Positions 1-8,369 of a stretch of 64,000 nucleotides of DNA are shown here, piece after piece. Under the pieces are notes generated by a model that worked only from the letters and a program-made list of their open reading frames with translations, searched no databases and was not told where the DNA came from. Position 1 is the stretch's first letter; each line of letters starts with the position of its first letter. Where the stretch lies: assembly GCA_029556265.1 (NCBI GenBank), contig JAKQFH010000003.1:46395-110394 (forward strand), read 5' to 3'. The position numbers and the translations under genes are program-made. Source of the stretch: Chloroflexota bacterium. Its GTDB lineage: Bacteria > Chloroflexota > Anaerolineae > Anaerolineales > Anaerolineaceae.

Positions 1-713
1 TCCGCGCCGACGCGCGCCGTGCTGACCGCAGACTCAAGCAAAGCGAATTGGCGCGCGGAAAGGCGTTCCCGTTCCGCCGCGGTAATCGGACGGAACGGAT
101 GGCTGGCGGAAACGCGCAGACCCTCCATGCTGCAGGGGGCATCGAGCAGTACGCGGTCAAAACGCTCAGGGAACCACGCGCCTAATTTTTCTCCCGGGAA
201 ATTGATGACGGCGGTGTTAGCCGCGCCCCAGTTGAGAAGCACCACCCGCAGCGCTTGCAGCCGGCTGGCGCTGGAGTCGTTGGCGAGCACCAGGTTGGCG
301 TCGCCGCCGCTATCCACCAGCTGCGTGGTTTTCCCGCCGGGCGAGGCAGCCATATCCAGCATGAGCCCATCGGTTGGGAGCGGGGAGAAAAGAGAAACTG
401 GCAGAATGGAAGCGGCGTCCTGAATGTAGTAATAGCCGAAACGGTGTTCGATGGTCTGTCCGGGCGGCGTTTGCGCGGAAGAAATTTGCCAGGCGTTGGA
501 CGCGAAAGGAACGGGCCGAGCCTGCCAACCATACGGTTGGCTCCAGCGGGAAAACGCTTGCCGCGGGTCGGGGTTCTTGAGAAGGTTTACGCGTACGGCA
601 CTGTCGGCGGGTTGGCTCACAACGCTGAGGAGCCGCGCGTATTCTTCCGGCGGGAGGCAGCTTTGATAGCGTTGCACAGCGCTGAGGACTGGGTCGGCAG
701 GCGTGTCTGTCAC
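1..713 (-). CDS. RsmF-like 16S rRNA m5C methyltransferase (3' end cut by window)
   Basis: NOL1/NOP2/Sun-family RNA cytosine-5 methyltransferase. The frame runs open to the window edge, so only about 237 N-terminal residues are seen. A substrate-binding N1-like segment (VRVNLLKN) comes first, then SAM motif I (DMAASPGGKTTQL) and motif IV (DAPCSMEG); the motif VI catalytic Cys lies outside. There is no NusB-like RNA-binding domain in front, which fits RsmF (C1407 in E. coli) better than RsmB (C967). The start is GTG with a GGAAAGG site about 9 nt upstream, and it overlaps the stop of the upstream gene (GTGA). It is the last visible gene of a five-gene operon. Family is secure; the exact target base is inferred. 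Confidence 0.85.
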   Translation of the reverse strand, partial: MTDTPADPVLSAVQRYQSCLPPEEYARLLSVVSQPADSAVRVNLLKNPDPRQAFSRWSQPYGWQARPVPFASNAWQISSAQTPPGQTIEHRFGYYYIQDAASILPVSLFSPLPTDGLMLDMAASPGGKTTQLVDSGGDANLVLANDSSASRLQALRVVLLNWGAANTAVINFPGEKLGAWFPERFDRVLLDAPCSMEGLRVSASHPFRPITAAERERLSARQFALLESAVSTARVGA

Positions 714-1540
714 CGCGATGAGCCTTTCCGGATGATAAAAAGCAGTTCATTCCCCACCTGATCTTGTTCGATTCCCCAACCCCGACCAGCGCAAGCTTTA
801 TCTATAAGCTGCGTGTGGTAGTCTACGAGGCTGTGATGCCCGCTCAGGTCTGCCGCAGGCAGACTGACCAGCAGCAGCGGCGCGCGCACGGCAGAGAAAA
901 ACGCGTCGTTGCATCCGGATTGACGCTTTTCAAAGCGGTGGGCTTCCTTGAAGAAAAACGCGCAGTCCGCCTCAATTTCGGGCGGTTCGCCAAGGATGTC
1001 CTGATGAATGGCCCGCGCGGAGGGGTATTTCAAGGCAAAAAATTGGCTGAGGAACTCCAGCCGGGGTTTGTGGATGTCGTACGCAAAGAAATTTACCTCC
1101 GCGGGCAGGTCCAGCCATAAGAGCATCAGCGGGTCCAGCGCGCAGGCCAGGTCCAGCACGGTGCCGGGAGAGCCAATGATTTTGCGCAATTTCCCGCAAA
1201 ATTCATCCAGATGGGGAAGCCGTTCGCGGGTGGAGGCGTGTTTCGACATAACGCCGGCAGCCCAGGCTTTTTGCTCACTTATGGTCGGGTTGGTTTCAAA
1301 GAACGAACGCATTGCCTCGGATTCGGTGGGGTAGTCAATATCCTCAAGATACGGCGCGACGATATTATGCAGTTTTCTGCGGAAAGCGGCCGTGATTTCG
1401 GCACTGCTGCCGCCTTTGGCAGTCTGTTCCGTGAGGATTTGGCGCAGCAAATTCCCGGGCAGGTCCAGCTCGCGGTATTTACGCGAAGCGCGGACTTCGG
1501 CAATGATTTTCTCGACCAGGCTCTCATCCATCGCGTTCAC
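710..1540 (-). CDS. Divergent Rmt/FmrO-like 16S rRNA methyltransferase paralogue
   Basis: A 276-residue SAM-fold protein related to the gene just upstream (1537-2349) and to the m7G1405 methyltransferases of the Rmt/FmrO family. It keeps the N-terminal RNA-binding helices (RKYRELDLPGNLLRQIL), the HASTRERL segment at about 101-108 and a motif I region at about 128-140. Motif I reads VLDLACALDPLML instead of ACGLNPLAL. The basic, glycine-rich loop of the family (SYPSKSLGGREKGM in the neighbour) has become SLPAADLSGHHSLVDY. It may be inactive, altered in target, or a partner subunit. GTG start overlaps the previous stop; an in-frame ATG at 1531 is an alternative. Confidence 0.75.
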   Translation of the reverse strand: MNAMDESLVEKIIAEVRASRKYRELDLPGNLLRQILTEQTAKGGSSAEITAAFRRKLHNIVAPYLEDIDYPTESEAMRSFFETNPTISEQKAWAAGVMSKHASTRERLPHLDEFCGKLRKIIGSPGTVLDLACALDPLMLLWLDLPAEVNFFAYDIHKPRLEFLSQFFALKYPSARAIHQDILGEPPEIEADCAFFFKEAHRFEKRQSGCNDAFFSAVRAPLLLVSLPAADLSGHHSLVDYHTQLIDKACAGRGWGIEQDQVGNELLFIIRKGSSR

Positions 1541-2349
1541 CGGGAGAGCAAAAAGACCATTTCGGTGGGGAAGTTAAATTCGCGCACATGAAAGCGCGCA
1601 CCTTCCATCAGACGGGCAAACTGCTGGGAATAGGTCTGGCGCATGCCTTTTTCCCGGCCCCCAAGGCTCTTAGAGGGGTAAGAGACCAGGATATGCTCGG
1701 CACGGATTTGCGACAGCAGGCGGGCGCTCAGACTCTTATCCAATTGGTCCAGGCAGGGCAGCGTTTTGAGCAGGATGGCCAGCTGAACCTCCTGCCGCGG
1801 GATTTCAGAGCTAAGGTCGCAGGGGAAGGCTTCGCCCTGAGCCGAGGCCGCCCTGAAGAAATGGTTCAGGAAGCTCAGCATGGGCAGGATGACATCGCAG
1901 GCGAGGTAAGTGCAGCCCGGCGCGAGAGGCATCCAGGGCAGCGCCAGCGGGTTCAGCCCGCATGCCAGGTCCAGGATTGAATTTATCGGCGCGATATCCG
2001 CCAGGCAGGTCTGGAAAAAATGGTCAACATAGGGCAGACGTTCGGCTGTGGAGTTGTGCAGGCGCATCATCCTCCGGCAAAAAGCCTGCAGTTCTTCTGG
2101 GTTTTCTGGGGGTATGGATTTTAAAATATCCGACCACTTCGCGTAGTTAATTTCAGGGGCGAGAAACGCGCCGGTTACCTGATGCAGGCGGGTGCGGGCA
2201 GCTTTCAGCGCGGCTTTGTACTCCCCGCGTTTTTCCAACTCTTCAGCCGCAACGCGCGCCACCAGGCTGGGGGCGAGCTGGGAGTATTTCGCGCTCCCGC
2301 AAATTGCCTGGATCAGCTTATCGAGGGCATCAGGAGAGGATGGGTTCAT
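1537..2349 (-). CDS. Rmt/FmrO-family 16S rRNA (guanine-1405-N7)-methyltransferase
   Basis: A 270-residue member of the family that methylates N7 of G1405 in 16S rRNA helix 44, known from aminoglycoside producers and from acquired Rmt resistance enzymes. Visible family marks are the N-terminal RNA-binding helices (SAKYSQLAPSLV), LHNSTAERL at about 97-105, motif I ILDLACGLNPLALPWM at 125-140, LLKTLPCLDQLDK at 193-205, and SYPSKSLGGREKGM at 223-236. All key motifs are intact. It overlaps the upstream transglycosylase gene by 20 nt and the divergent paralogue downstream by 4 nt. The setting is a housekeeping RNA-modification operon with no mobile DNA nearby, so an intrinsic role is more likely than acquired resistance. 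Confidence 0.87.
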   Translation of the reverse strand: MNPSSPDALDKLIQAICGSAKYSQLAPSLVARVAAEELEKRGEYKAALKAARTRLHQVTGAFLAPEINYAKWSDILKSIPPENPEELQAFCRRMMRLHNSTAERLPYVDHFFQTCLADIAPINSILDLACGLNPLALPWMPLAPGCTYLACDVILPMLSFLNHFFRAASAQGEAFPCDLSSEIPRQEVQLAILLKTLPCLDQLDKSLSARLLSQIRAEHILVSYPSKSLGGREKGMRQTYSQQFARLMEGARFHVREFNFPTEMVFLLSR

Positions 2350-3424
2350 CGCTCAGATGCTCCATCAGGCGGGTCATAAAACGCAGATTGTGTTGGGTGG
2401 CAAGACGGAAATAGGCGCTATCTTGCATGCGGTAAAGGTGGCTGAGGTAGCCCAGGCTGTAATGTTGGCAGGCCGGGCAGTCGCATCCCGGAGAAACTGG
2501 CTCTTTACTGCGCATATACTTTTCATCGTTCACGTAACGGAAAGCGAACCAATCCTTGCCTGTGCCGGGCACAGCGCTCGCGGAAGATAGCGTATAGAGG
2601 CGCCCGTGGCGCGCGTCCCGGGTGGGCATGGCACAGTCGAACATCGCGTAGCCCATGCGGTAGCAAGCCGAGACGCTGACCGGATGTCCGATGCCGAGCG
2701 CGTGGATGGGGAACTCGCGCGGCACCACAGAACGGGTGTATTCCAGAATATCTGTGAGCAGATTGGACTGTTCATCCAGGGGCCAGCCGCCAAAGCCAAA
2801 CCCGTCAAAACCAATTTCAAGCAAGGCTTCGGCACAGGTTTTACGCAGCTGCGGATAGCCGCCGCCCTGAATGACGCCGAAGATGAGCGGTCTTTGGTCC
2901 GGGTTCGTTTTTCGGGAGGCAAGCTGGCTCTCGTAAGCGAATTTCGCGCGCTTTGCCCATTGAATGGTGCGGCTGACCGAAAGCTGCTGTTCTTCGAAAG
3001 GAGCGTCCACGTGTGTGCAGTCATCCAGGCAAATCAGGATGTCCGCGCCGTAGCTGAATTGGAGTTGGATGCTTTTCTCGGGCGTGAGAATCAGTTTGCG
3101 GCCGGAGGCTTCGGGCCGGAAAATGATGCCGTTTTCACCCAGGCTGCCAAATTTCGCGTTCTGACGAATGAGGGAATAGGCCTGAAAGCCGCCCGAGTCG
3201 GTCATGATGACTGAGTCCCAGGCTGCCATTGTGTGCAAGCCTCCCAAAGATTGGATGACCGAGGAGCCGGGTTTTTGCATCAGATGAAACGCGTTCATCA
3301 TAAGGGCTTTGACGCCGACTTCATGCAAGTCGGCGCTGGTGAGGCTGCGCACATAGCCGTAGGTCGCGTCTGGCAGGAAAGCAGGCAAAGCCAATTCCCG
3401 ACCGCGAATGTTCAGCGTGTTCAT
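2330..3424 (-). CDS. tgt: Queuine tRNA-ribosyltransferase (TGT) family protein
   Basis: A 364-residue tRNA-guanine transglycosylase, which exchanges G34 of GUN-anticodon tRNAs for the queuosine precursor. TDSGGFQ carries the first active-site Asp, FDCAMPTRDARHG holds the nucleophilic Asp and RNA-binding segment, and the zinc ligands are CDCPAC plus the His of TQHNL. The pocket segment usually read as GGLAVGE is GGWPLDE here, so the base preference may differ from standard preQ1. It overlaps rsmI by 4 nt (ATGA) and the Rmt-like gene by 20 nt. Confidence 0.87.
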   Translation of the reverse strand: MNTLNIRGRELALPAFLPDATYGYVRSLTSADLHEVGVKALMMNAFHLMQKPGSSVIQSLGGLHTMAAWDSVIMTDSGGFQAYSLIRQNAKFGSLGENGIIFRPEASGRKLILTPEKSIQLQFSYGADILICLDDCTHVDAPFEEQQLSVSRTIQWAKRAKFAYESQLASRKTNPDQRPLIFGVIQGGGYPQLRKTCAEALLEIGFDGFGFGGWPLDEQSNLLTDILEYTRSVVPREFPIHALGIGHPVSVSACYRMGYAMFDCAMPTRDARHGRLYTLSSASAVPGTGKDWFAFRYVNDEKYMRSKEPVSPGCDCPACQHYSLGYLSHLYRMQDSAYFRLATQHNLRFMTRLMEHLSDEPILS

Positions 3425-4128
3425 AATCTGCCGAACTGCTTTCTCCGCGGGCGGTCCAAAATGAGGATGAACTCGGCTTTACGGTTGTTGATCTGCCGGA
3501 TTACTTCCTCGACTGACCCGAGGTAAATCTTCTCGCCGGGCAGGGTCAGGTCGCAAGCCAGGCAAACGCGCTGATTTTTACCAAAAGCCTGCTGTACTTC
3601 CAAAAGCAGCTTTCCCAGCCGATAGGGGGTGTCCATCAGAATGATGGGCTGGTCCGCGCGGCTCAGTCGGGAAAGAACGCTCTGGCGCTGCTCTGTTTTG
3701 GGCGGCAAAAAGCCCGCGAATTGAAACTGCCCCAGGTCGAAAGGGCAAACGGATATCGCCGCAATCAGAGAGGAGGCGCCAGGAACAGGAACAACCCGAA
3801 TGTTCATTTCGGCGAGCAAGACCAGCAGCTGACGCCCCGGGTCCGAAAAAACAGGCGTACCGCAGTCCGAAATTAACGCCAGCGACTGACCTTGCATGAG
3901 CAGAACCAGAATATCCTGCGTCATACTGCTTTCGTTATGCTCGTTAAGTTCAATCAGCGGCTTCTCCAGCCCGAGCTCTTTTAGCAGGCGCGCGCCGTTC
4001 TTTCTTTCCTCGCAGACGACTGCATCCACGTTTGAGAGCACTTCCACGGCGCGGCGGGTAACATCCGCGGAGTTGCCAATCGGGGTGGCAACCACATAGA
4101 GTGCCCCAGCAGGGTTTTCAGCGTGCAT
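3421..4128 (-). CDS. rsmI: RsmI-family 16S rRNA 2'-O-ribose methyltransferase
   Basis: A 235-residue tetrapyrrole-methylase-fold SAM enzyme of the RsmI family, which 2'-O-methylates C1402 in 16S helix 44. It shows LYVVATPIGN at the N-terminus, the conserved SDCGTPVFSDPG loop and VPVPGASSLIAAIS. The usual AEDTR segment is replaced by CEERKNGARLL, and the protein is shorter than the roughly 280 residues of E. coli RsmI. It is the first gene of the operon. An AAAGAGG ribosome site lies about 10 nt upstream of the ATG and a -10 box lies about 28 nt upstream. Family sure; target base inferred. Confidence 0.82.
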   Translation of the reverse strand: MHAENPAGALYVVATPIGNSADVTRRAVEVLSNVDAVVCEERKNGARLLKELGLEKPLIELNEHNESSMTQDILVLLMQGQSLALISDCGTPVFSDPGRQLLVLLAEMNIRVVPVPGASSLIAAISVCPFDLGQFQFAGFLPPKTEQRQSVLSRLSRADQPIILMDTPYRLGKLLLEVQQAFGKNQRVCLACDLTLPGEKIYLGSVEEVIRQINNRKAEFILILDRPRRKQFGRL

Positions 4129-4152
4129 TGGTCAGAACCTCTTTCATCAGGG

Positions 4153-4170
4153 TTGATTATATAACAAGCC
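4153..4170 (-). promoter_or_regulatory. Predicted promoter of the rsmI operon, 18-bp element A
   Basis: Read on the minus strand this is GGCTTGTTATATAATCAA, with TATAAT at 4156-4161 and a TG upstream as in extended -10 promoters. No good -35 is visible. The same 18 bases recur exactly at 43395-43412 in front of another minus-strand operon. Confidence 0.6.
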
Positions 4171-4248
4171 ATCGGTAATCGCCGCGCCGCAAATATGGCA
4201 TAATACTTCCATTCGGCAGCGCAAAACCTGCCATGTTTACTGCGAGGA

Positions 4249-5793
4249 ATGATGAAAAAAATCAGTCGGCTGACTAAAGTATCTCTGCTTCTGGCGGTAT
4301 TGTTTTCGTTGGATAAACTGCTCGGTGTGGCGCGCCAGATGCTGGTTTCCCGCCAGTTTGGACTTTCTGCTGAATTGGATGTGTTCAATGCCGCGAACAA
4401 TCTGCCGGACATGCTTTTCATGCTTATTTCGGGCGGCGCGCTGGCGATTGCTTTTATTCCGGTGCTGACCGAAGTCCTGTCAAAAGACGGACGGGAGAAG
4501 GCATGGGCTCTGTTTTCGAATATTCTCAACATCTCGTTTCTGGTTACGGCGGCTCTGGCGCTGTTAATTGCCATATTTGCCAGACCGTTGGTGAGCGGAA
4601 ATCTCGGTATCGCCCCGGGCTTCAGCAGCGCCCAAATGGAATTGACCATCAAACTCTTACGCCTCAACCTGATCTCGACCTTGATTTTCTCGTTAAGCGG
4701 GTTGGTCATGGCGGGTTTGCAGGCGAATCAGCATTTTTTCCTGCCGGCGCTTGCCCCGATTTTCTATGATTTTGGCCAGATTTTTGGCGTGCTCATCCTG
4801 GCGCCAGAGCGGCCCTACCAGTTTGGCCCGATTACGCTGCCGGCGCTGGGCCTGGGGATAGAAGGGATGGTCTACGGGGTAATCCTGGGCGCGCTGCTGC
4901 ACTTGCTAATTCAGGTGCCCGGTTTGGTTAAATATCGTTTTCGCTGGCAGCCCCGTGCCAACCTGAAAGATCCGGAAACCATAAAAGTCCTGAGGCTGAT
5001 GGGTCCGCGAGTGCTGAGCATGTTTTTTATCCAGCTGATTTTTCTGGCGCAGGACAATTTTGCCTCGCGTCTGGCGACAGGTTCGGTCACAGCCCTGACT
5101 TACGGCTGGTGGATTATGCAGGTGCCGGAAACCTTGATTGGCACGGCAATCGCGACCGCGGTGTTGCCGACTTTGGCAGAGTTATTCAGCCAACAGGCAT
5201 TTGCGCAGCTGAAGGTGAAAATTGAACGCGCCGGACAGGTAATGCTGGCGCTGACCATTCCAATCGCAATTATTGGCGGGGTCGTTATCCAACCCCTCAT
5301 TCAGGCGCTGCTGGGGCTCGAACCAGCCGACACAGTGCGGGTGGTGCTGGTTACCCGTATTTTTCTGCTGGGCATCAGCGGTCACTCCCTGGTAGAGTTG
5401 TTCGTCCGGTCTTTTTATGCCATGCAAAAGCCGAAATACCCACTTATCTTTTCTGCCAGCACGCTGTTGGTTTATCTTGGCGCGGGATGGCTGCTTTCTT
5501 CACGGTATGACGCAGCAGGCATCGCTGCAGCGAACACGCTGGCGTATTCGCTGCAGGCTCTGGTCCTGTTCATTCTACTGAGCAAAGTTCTGGCGGAGAA
5601 ACTTGAGCTGCTTCCCGCTTTCGTGAAGGCAATCCTGGCGGCTGCGCTTGGCGGAGCGGCTGCCTGGTTGGTGATGCGCTTCGCGCCTATCCCAGGCGGT
5701 CGGATTGTTAGCGCGCTTGCCGCCGCCCTGCTGGCGCTTTTGCCCGCGGGAGTGGTGCTGCGTAAGGAATTACGCGCCCTGACCAGCCTTTAA
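4249..5793 (+). CDS. murJ: Lipid II flippase MurJ
   Basis: A 514-residue polytopic membrane protein of the MOP/MVF superfamily that flips lipid-linked peptidoglycan precursor across the inner membrane. The N-terminus shows the MurJ pattern: a first helix (VSLLLAVLFSLDKLLGVAR), then ARQMLVSRQFG and NAANNLPDMLFMLISGGALA. About 13-14 hydrophobic helices follow, as in the family. The start is ATG at 4249 (or 4252), preceded by GCGAGGA. A CATAAT box at 4199-4204 is a possible -10 element and lies back to back with the rsmI promoter. The gene is followed after 23 bases by a membrane repeat protein with its own promoter. Confidence 0.93.
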   Translation: MMKKISRLTKVSLLLAVLFSLDKLLGVARQMLVSRQFGLSAELDVFNAANNLPDMLFMLISGGALAIAFIPVLTEVLSKDGREKAWALFSNILNISFLVTAALALLIAIFARPLVSGNLGIAPGFSSAQMELTIKLLRLNLISTLIFSLSGLVMAGLQANQHFFLPALAPIFYDFGQIFGVLILAPERPYQFGPITLPALGLGIEGMVYGVILGALLHLLIQVPGLVKYRFRWQPRANLKDPETIKVLRLMGPRVLSMFFIQLIFLAQDNFASRLATGSVTALTYGWWIMQVPETLIGTAIATAVLPTLAELFSQQAFAQLKVKIERAGQVMLALTIPIAIIGGVVIQPLIQALLGLEPADTVRVVLVTRIFLLGISGHSLVELFVRSFYAMQKPKYPLIFSASTLLVYLGAGWLLSSRYDAAGIAAANTLAYSLQALVLFILLSKVLAEKLELLPAFVKAILAAALGGAAAWLVMRFAPIPGGRIVSALAAALLALLPAGVVLRKELRALTSL

Positions 5794-5807
5794 GCCTGGA
5801 GTATAAT
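5779..5807 (+). promoter_or_regulatory. Predicted promoter of the TPR-like membrane protein, leaderless
   Basis: CTGACC at 5779-5784, a 17-base spacer, then TATAAT at 5802-5807. Only 9 bases separate the -10 box from the ATG at 5817, so the mRNA should begin within a few bases of the start codon. No Shine-Dalgarno sequence is present. Confidence 0.6.
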
Positions 5808-5816
5808 TGCCATACT

Positions 5817-6944
5817 ATGGACGATAACAACGAAAACAAAACACACGAAATTTCACCAGACCCGGAACGGGAAGCTCCGGTCAGCGAATTTGAACCGATA
5901 TCGCCCGCTGGCGCGCCTGCGGACAACCCTTCAGCTCGCAAACGCCGCTTTCCCTGGATTTGGTTGGGAGTACTTTTTTTTATCCTCATGCTCGCTATCG
6001 GGGTGTTTTGGGGCTACCGCCGGGGGATAGCCCGACGGCTTTCCCGGGAACAAACCACCGCGGTGGAAGTCGCCTCTGAGCAGTATTTGCTTGCTTACCA
6101 GGACATCTCAGCCGGGAATTATCAGAACGCGAAAGCGCGTATTGAGTATGTCATCAAGATTTACCCGCAGTTTCCGGGCGCCCCCGAACTGCTGCGCAGT
6201 ATTCTGATGAATATTGAACAACCGACACCTACCGCTACATTGGCAATCATCGCGTCCCTGACGCCAGCCCCCAGCGGAACACCCGACACACGCAGTGCGG
6301 AGGAAGCTTTCAAGTCGATTGCCGCGGCTGCCGCAGCCAAACAATGGCAGGCAGTTCTCGACGATGTGATTGCTATCCAGCAGATTAATTATGCTTATCG
6401 GACTGTGGATGTGAGCGGCTACTATTACCTCGCGCTGCGCAACCTGGGTATCCAGAAGATACAGGCAGGCGAGCTGGAGCAGGGGTTATTTGACCTCTCT
6501 TCTGCGGAGCAAATCGGCCCTCTGGATGGGGAAGCTGATGGCGTCCGTTCGTGGGCAACGCTTTACCTGAGCGGCGCCAGCTTTTGGGATGTTAACTGGC
6601 AGCGTGCTATTGAGATTTTCCAACAACTTAAAGAAGCCTACCCCTATATGATGGACGCTTCGGGGATGACTGCTCTCGAACGTTATCGCGTCGCGCTGTA
6701 TAAATATGGCGACCAGATAGCAAACGCAGGGGATTACTGCACCGCTTACCAATACTACTTGAAGTCGCTGGCTGTGGGGCCGGATGCCAACGTCCAGGCC
6801 ACCGCGGAAATTTACAAGCAGAATTGCGAATCATCGCGGCCAACGCAAGTGACGCCGACGCAGCCGACCCCTCCGGATGGTACGCTCACCCCGCCGACGG
6901 AAGTGACGCCCGCGCCGCCGACTCCGGAAATCCCGACGCCCTGA
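5817..6944 (+). CDS. Membrane-anchored TPR-like protein with Pro/Thr-rich tail
   Basis: A 375-residue protein I cannot assign to a named family. It has an acidic cytoplasmic N-terminus (1-40), an RKRR stretch, one membrane segment at about 46-67, and then an extracytoplasmic helical region. The segments EQYLLAYQDISAGNYQNAKARIEYVIKIYP split across residues about 85-120 look like tetratricopeptide repeats; a Thr/Pro linker (PTPTATLA) follows, then a second repeat-like region ending near residue 330. The C-terminal 35 residues are almost all Pro, Thr and Glu. It probably scaffolds or senses something at the cell envelope. It has its own leaderless promoter and a strong terminator downstream. Confidence 0.75.
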   Translation: MDDNNENKTHEISPDPEREAPVSEFEPISPAGAPADNPSARKRRFPWIWLGVLFFILMLAIGVFWGYRRGIARRLSREQTTAVEVASEQYLLAYQDISAGNYQNAKARIEYVIKIYPQFPGAPELLRSILMNIEQPTPTATLAIIASLTPAPSGTPDTRSAEEAFKSIAAAAAAKQWQAVLDDVIAIQQINYAYRTVDVSGYYYLALRNLGIQKIQAGELEQGLFDLSSAEQIGPLDGEADGVRSWATLYLSGASFWDVNWQRAIEIFQQLKEAYPYMMDASGMTALERYRVALYKYGDQIANAGDYCTAYQYYLKSLAVGPDANVQATAEIYKQNCESSRPTQVTPTQPTPPDGTLTPPTEVTPAPPTPEIPTP

Positions 6945-6960
6945 AGTCTGCAAACACACA

Positions 6961-6996
6961 AAAGCCCGACCTGTCAACAGGGTCGGACTTTTTTTG
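6961..6996. terminator. Bidirectional rho-independent terminator
   Basis: AAGCCCGACC pairs with GGTCGGACTT around a 9-base loop. It is flanked by A-rich sequence on the left and a T run on the right, so it can end transcripts from both convergent genes (5817-6944 and rimO). Confidence 0.88.
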
Positions 6997-7016
6997 GATG
7001 TGAAAACAGGCGGCAA

Positions 7017-8369
7017 TCAGCGGGCGGCAGGGGGGAGCACTTCACCAAAAAGGTCGTGCTGCAGCGCCGTCTTGATGCGTACCGGCAGCATTTCGCCAGG
7101 TTCGGCTTTCCCTTCCGCGATAACTAAACCGTCCACTTCGGGGGCGTCGCGATAGCTTCTTCCAACCAGGATATTGTGTTCCATGTCAGTGCCTTCAACC
7201 AGCATATTGAGGACTTTATCCTTGAAAATCTGGTTCTTTCGCAAAGAAATACCCGCCTGGAGCGTCATCAGTTCTTCACGGCGGGCTTCTTTGACAGATT
7301 GCGTGATTGGGTCACCCAGCGCTTCCGCAGGCGTACCGGCTTCGGGAGAATATGTGAACACGCCGACGTGGTCAAACTGCATCTCCCGCACGAAATCCAG
7401 CAGCGTGTTGAAACGTTCCTGAGTCTCATTTGGGAAGCCAACGATAAAGGTAGTGCGGATGACGAGCTCTGGTATCCTGATGCGCATATCGGCGATGGTT
7501 TTTCGTACCCAGTCAACGTCCGTGGGGCGGCGCATCGCACGCAGCACTTCCGGGTCCGCGTGCTGCAAGGGGATATCGAGATAAGGCAGCAGCTGCTCTG
7601 AGCTCGCCATCAGGTCAATCAGGCGCTCTGAGACATAGCCAGGGAAAGTATAGAGCAGCCGCACCCAAGGGACGTCCGGAATGCTGGGAAGCAGCTCCTC
7701 CAGTAAATCTGACAAGCCGTCCTGAATGCCGAGGTCCTGACCGTAGTCGGTTACATCCTGGGCGATAAGGTTGATTTCCCTGACCCCCATCGCCTGCAAA
7801 GCCAGCGCGTCGGCAAGGACGTCTTCTTTAGGCCGGCTGACCAAGGCGCCTTTTATGCCGGGAATCGCGCAAAACGCGCAGGACCGCCGGCAGCCGTCGG
7901 CGATTTTCAGGTAGCTGCTGGGCCCTTGGACCGCGTATCCCGGCAGACCAGAGAGGAACCGGATGCGCGCATGGTCCGGAATTGCCGGCAGCGCGGTTTG
8001 GTCAGGCGCCTGGCGCAGATGGGTAAGCAAGGGCAGGATATCGCTCAGGTCCCGTGTGCCAATCATGCCGTCAATCCCGGGCACCTGTGTCAACAGAGCC
8101 TCCTGATAGCGTTGGGAGAGACAGCCCGCGGCGATCAATTTTTGTCCGCGTTTTTTTTGTCGGGCAAGTTTCCGAAGCACATGGATGGATTCTGTCCGGG
8201 CGTCGTGAATAAAACCGCAGGTGTTGACAATGATATATTCTGCTGAGGAGGCGGTGTTCACCGGGATGGAGCCCTGCCTGGTGAGCAGGCTTTCAATGCT
8301 GCTGGAGTCCACCTGATTCTTCGCGCAGCCAAGGGTCGTAATAAAGAAAGTACCGGGCGCGATTTTCAT
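7017..8369 (-). CDS. rimO: Ribosomal protein S12 methylthiotransferase RimO
   Basis: A 450-residue radical-SAM methylthiotransferase that adds a methylthio group to an Asp of ribosomal protein S12. The N-terminal UPF0004 domain carries TLGCAKNQVDSS, the RimO signature that separates it from MiaB. The radical SAM cluster motif is CRRSCAFC, followed by AIPGIKGALVSRP as in RimO. A TRAM RNA-binding domain ends the protein (about 375-445). The ATG overlaps the rodZ stop by 4 nt, so the two genes are co-translated. Confidence 0.94.
   Translation of the reverse strand: MKIAPGTFFITTLGCAKNQVDSSSIESLLTRQGSIPVNTASSAEYIIVNTCGFIHDARTESIHVLRKLARQKKRGQKLIAAGCLSQRYQEALLTQVPGIDGMIGTRDLSDILPLLTHLRQAPDQTALPAIPDHARIRFLSGLPGYAVQGPSSYLKIADGCRRSCAFCAIPGIKGALVSRPKEDVLADALALQAMGVREINLIAQDVTDYGQDLGIQDGLSDLLEELLPSIPDVPWVRLLYTFPGYVSERLIDLMASSEQLLPYLDIPLQHADPEVLRAMRRPTDVDWVRKTIADMRIRIPELVIRTTFIVGFPNETQERFNTLLDFVREMQFDHVGVFTYSPEAGTPAEALGDPITQSVKEARREELMTLQAGISLRKNQIFKDKVLNMLVEGTDMEHNILVGRSYRDAPEVDGLVIAEGKAEPGEMLPVRIKTALQHDLFGEVLPPAAR

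Noticed and set aside
182..750. Minus-strand open frames of 116 and 146 residues at the left edge
   Set aside because: They are out of frame with the real RsmF-like gene, which carries the SAM motif and runs to the edge.
1537..2349. Rmt gene as an acquired aminoglycoside-resistance cassette
   Set aside because: No integron, transposon or plasmid genes are near; it sits in an overlapping housekeeping operon.
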